26,287 nt of DNA from Aliikangiella sp964411875 (GTDB lineage: Bacteria; Pseudomonadota; Gammaproteobacteria; Enterobacterales; Kangiellaceae). Within the stretch, counting starts at the first letter, position 1. Each line of letters opens with the position of its first letter. The stretch is taken from the NCBI GenBank assembly GCA_964411875.1, contig CAYPMT010000021.1, positions 1 to 26,287 on the forward strand, given 5' to 3'. Shown here piece after piece: positions 25,370 to 26,287 of the stretch. Under the pieces are notes generated by a model. The model did no database searches. It was not told where the DNA came from and was given only the letters and a program-made list of their open reading frames with translations. A program made the translations under genes and the position numbers.

Positions 25370-26287
25370 TTATAATTTTTCAGCCACTCTCATGACAGCA
25401 CTACGTGATCGTGGGTTATTTTCAGTTTCTTGCTTACTTGCTTTTATTGCTTTGCCAATAACTTTAAACTCTTTATTCAACTGACTTTCCATCACCGGTA
25501 AATGCTTAGGAAAATCATCACCTTTTGATTTTTTCTTTATAAAATGTTTCACCAACCGATCTTCGAGTGAGTGAAAACTAATAACAACTAAGCGCCCTTG
25601 TTGACATAAAATATTTGAGCTTACATCCAATATTTTTTTTAGTTCACCTAACTCATCATTAATAAAAATTCTAATTGCTTGAAAACTTCGTGTTGCAGGG
25701 TGTTTAAATTTATCTTTAACCGGCGTTGCCTTTTCAATTAACTCAACTAGTTGCCCAGTTGTTCGTAATGGTGTTGATTCTCTCTGTTCAACAATTGCTC
25801 GAGCAATTCGTGTTGCAAATTTTTCCTCACCATATTCTTTTAAAACTTTTTTAATCTCATCAACTTCAGCTTTAGCTAACCACTCCTCAGCGGATAATCC
25901 TTGAGTTGAGTCCATTCTCATATCTAAAGGTCCTTCTTGGGAAAAACTAAATCCTCTTTCTGCCTGATCAAGCTGTGGTGACGACACACCTAAATCCAAC
26001 AAGATTCCATTCACTTTGCCTAATAATTCATTTCGCTCTAGCAATGACACTAAGCTAGCGAAGTTTTGATGAAAAAATTCAAAGCGTTTATCATCAGCTA
26101 ATTCTTTTGCAGACTCAGCTGCTTGAGGATCACGATCGAGGGCAATTAAACGTCCGTTTTCATTAAGCTTCCGTAAAATTTGCCGGCTATGTCCACCCCG
26201 TCCAAATGTTCCATCAATATACAATCCATCGGGTTTTATGTTTAATCCATCAATTGCTTCATTTAATAAAACACTGACATGCTGTGC
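25370..26287 (-). CDS. rsmH: 16S rRNA (cytosine-1402-N4)-methyltransferase, 5' end outside the window
   Basis: RsmH (MraW) methylates N4 of C1402 in 16S rRNA, using S-adenosylmethionine. The frame runs to the window edge: ahead of an internal TTG at 26224, 21 more in-frame codons (beginning AQHVSVLLNEAIDG) match the canonical RsmH N-terminus, so only a few residues and the start codon are missing. Motifs visible are DGTFGRGGHS (SAM binding), GILLDLGVSSPQLD, GFSFSQEGPLDMRMD, RSFQAIRIFINDEL and VVISFHSLEDRLVKHF. About 305 residues are visible, against 313 in E. coli. It is the first dcw gene in the window; mraZ would be expected just outside it. Confidence 0.98.
   Translation of the reverse strand, partial: AQHVSVLLNEAIDGLNIKPDGLYIDGTFGRGGHSRQILRKLNENGRLIALDRDPQAAESAKELADDKRFEFFHQNFASLVSLLERNELLGKVNGILLDLGVSSPQLDQAERGFSFSQEGPLDMRMDSTQGLSAEEWLAKAEVDEIKKVLKEYGEEKFATRIARAIVEQRESTPLRTTGQLVELIEKATPVKDKFKHPATRSFQAIRIFINDELGELKKILDVSSNILCQQGRLVVISFHSLEDRLVKHFIKKKSKGDDFPKHLPVMESQLNKEFKVIGKAIKASKQETENNPRSRSAVMRVAEKL

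Noticed and set aside
1..26287. tRNA or rRNA genes, CRISPR arrays, transposase genes, prophage or defence genes
   Set aside because: Looked for and none seen; nearly all the sequence is accounted for by conserved housekeeping genes.

Overview
The window is 26,287 bases of AT-rich DNA from a Gram-negative bacterium, most likely a gammaproteobacterium. Reading the minus strand from the right edge, the order rsmH-ftsL-ftsI-murE-murF-mraY-murD-ftsW-murG-murC-ddlB-ftsQ-ftsA-ftsZ-lpxC is the classical division and cell wall (dcw) cluster as found in Escherichia and Pseudomonas. LpxC implies lipid A and an outer membrane. The DNPR motif of MurE implies meso-diaminopimelate peptidoglycan. The genus cannot be fixed from what is visible.

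Left part (1-5551): a PCuAC-type periplasmic copper chaperone gene; the undecaprenyl-diphosphatase gene uppP; a small membrane protein of unknown function; a MidA-type methyltransferase; a pteridine reductase (folM-like); folK and folB, coupled by a TTGA stop/start overlap; and plsY, divergent from folB. A run of 100 N (5552-5651) cuts plsY and looks like a scaffold gap of conventional size, so the link between the left and right parts rests on scaffolding.

Middle part (5652-9782): an AI-2E family permease, a membrane-anchored M23 (LytM) peptidase with all zinc ligands, dciA (DUF721 helicase loader) on the plus strand, and lpxC. The lpxC/dciA/M23 neighbourhood is common in gammaproteobacteria, but secA, which usually follows, is not in the window.

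Right part (9783-26287): 14 tightly packed minus-strand genes. Most junctions overlap by 1-8 nt or are separated by a few nt, which indicates one translationally coupled transcript. MraY and MurG make lipid I and II from the MurC/D/E/F and Ddl products, FtsW polymerises and FtsI cross-links at the septum, FtsQ/FtsL regulate, and FtsA/FtsZ form the ring. UppP recycles the undecaprenyl carrier from the left part.

The coding content is ordinary. The most unusual signal is in the ftsZ-lpxC intergenic region: 9612-9770 can fold into one long rod of five nested helices and also carries a 50-codon plus-strand frame. It may be the 5' remnant of a group II intron or an undescribed structured RNA. I could run no search or folding program, so this rests on pairing by eye.
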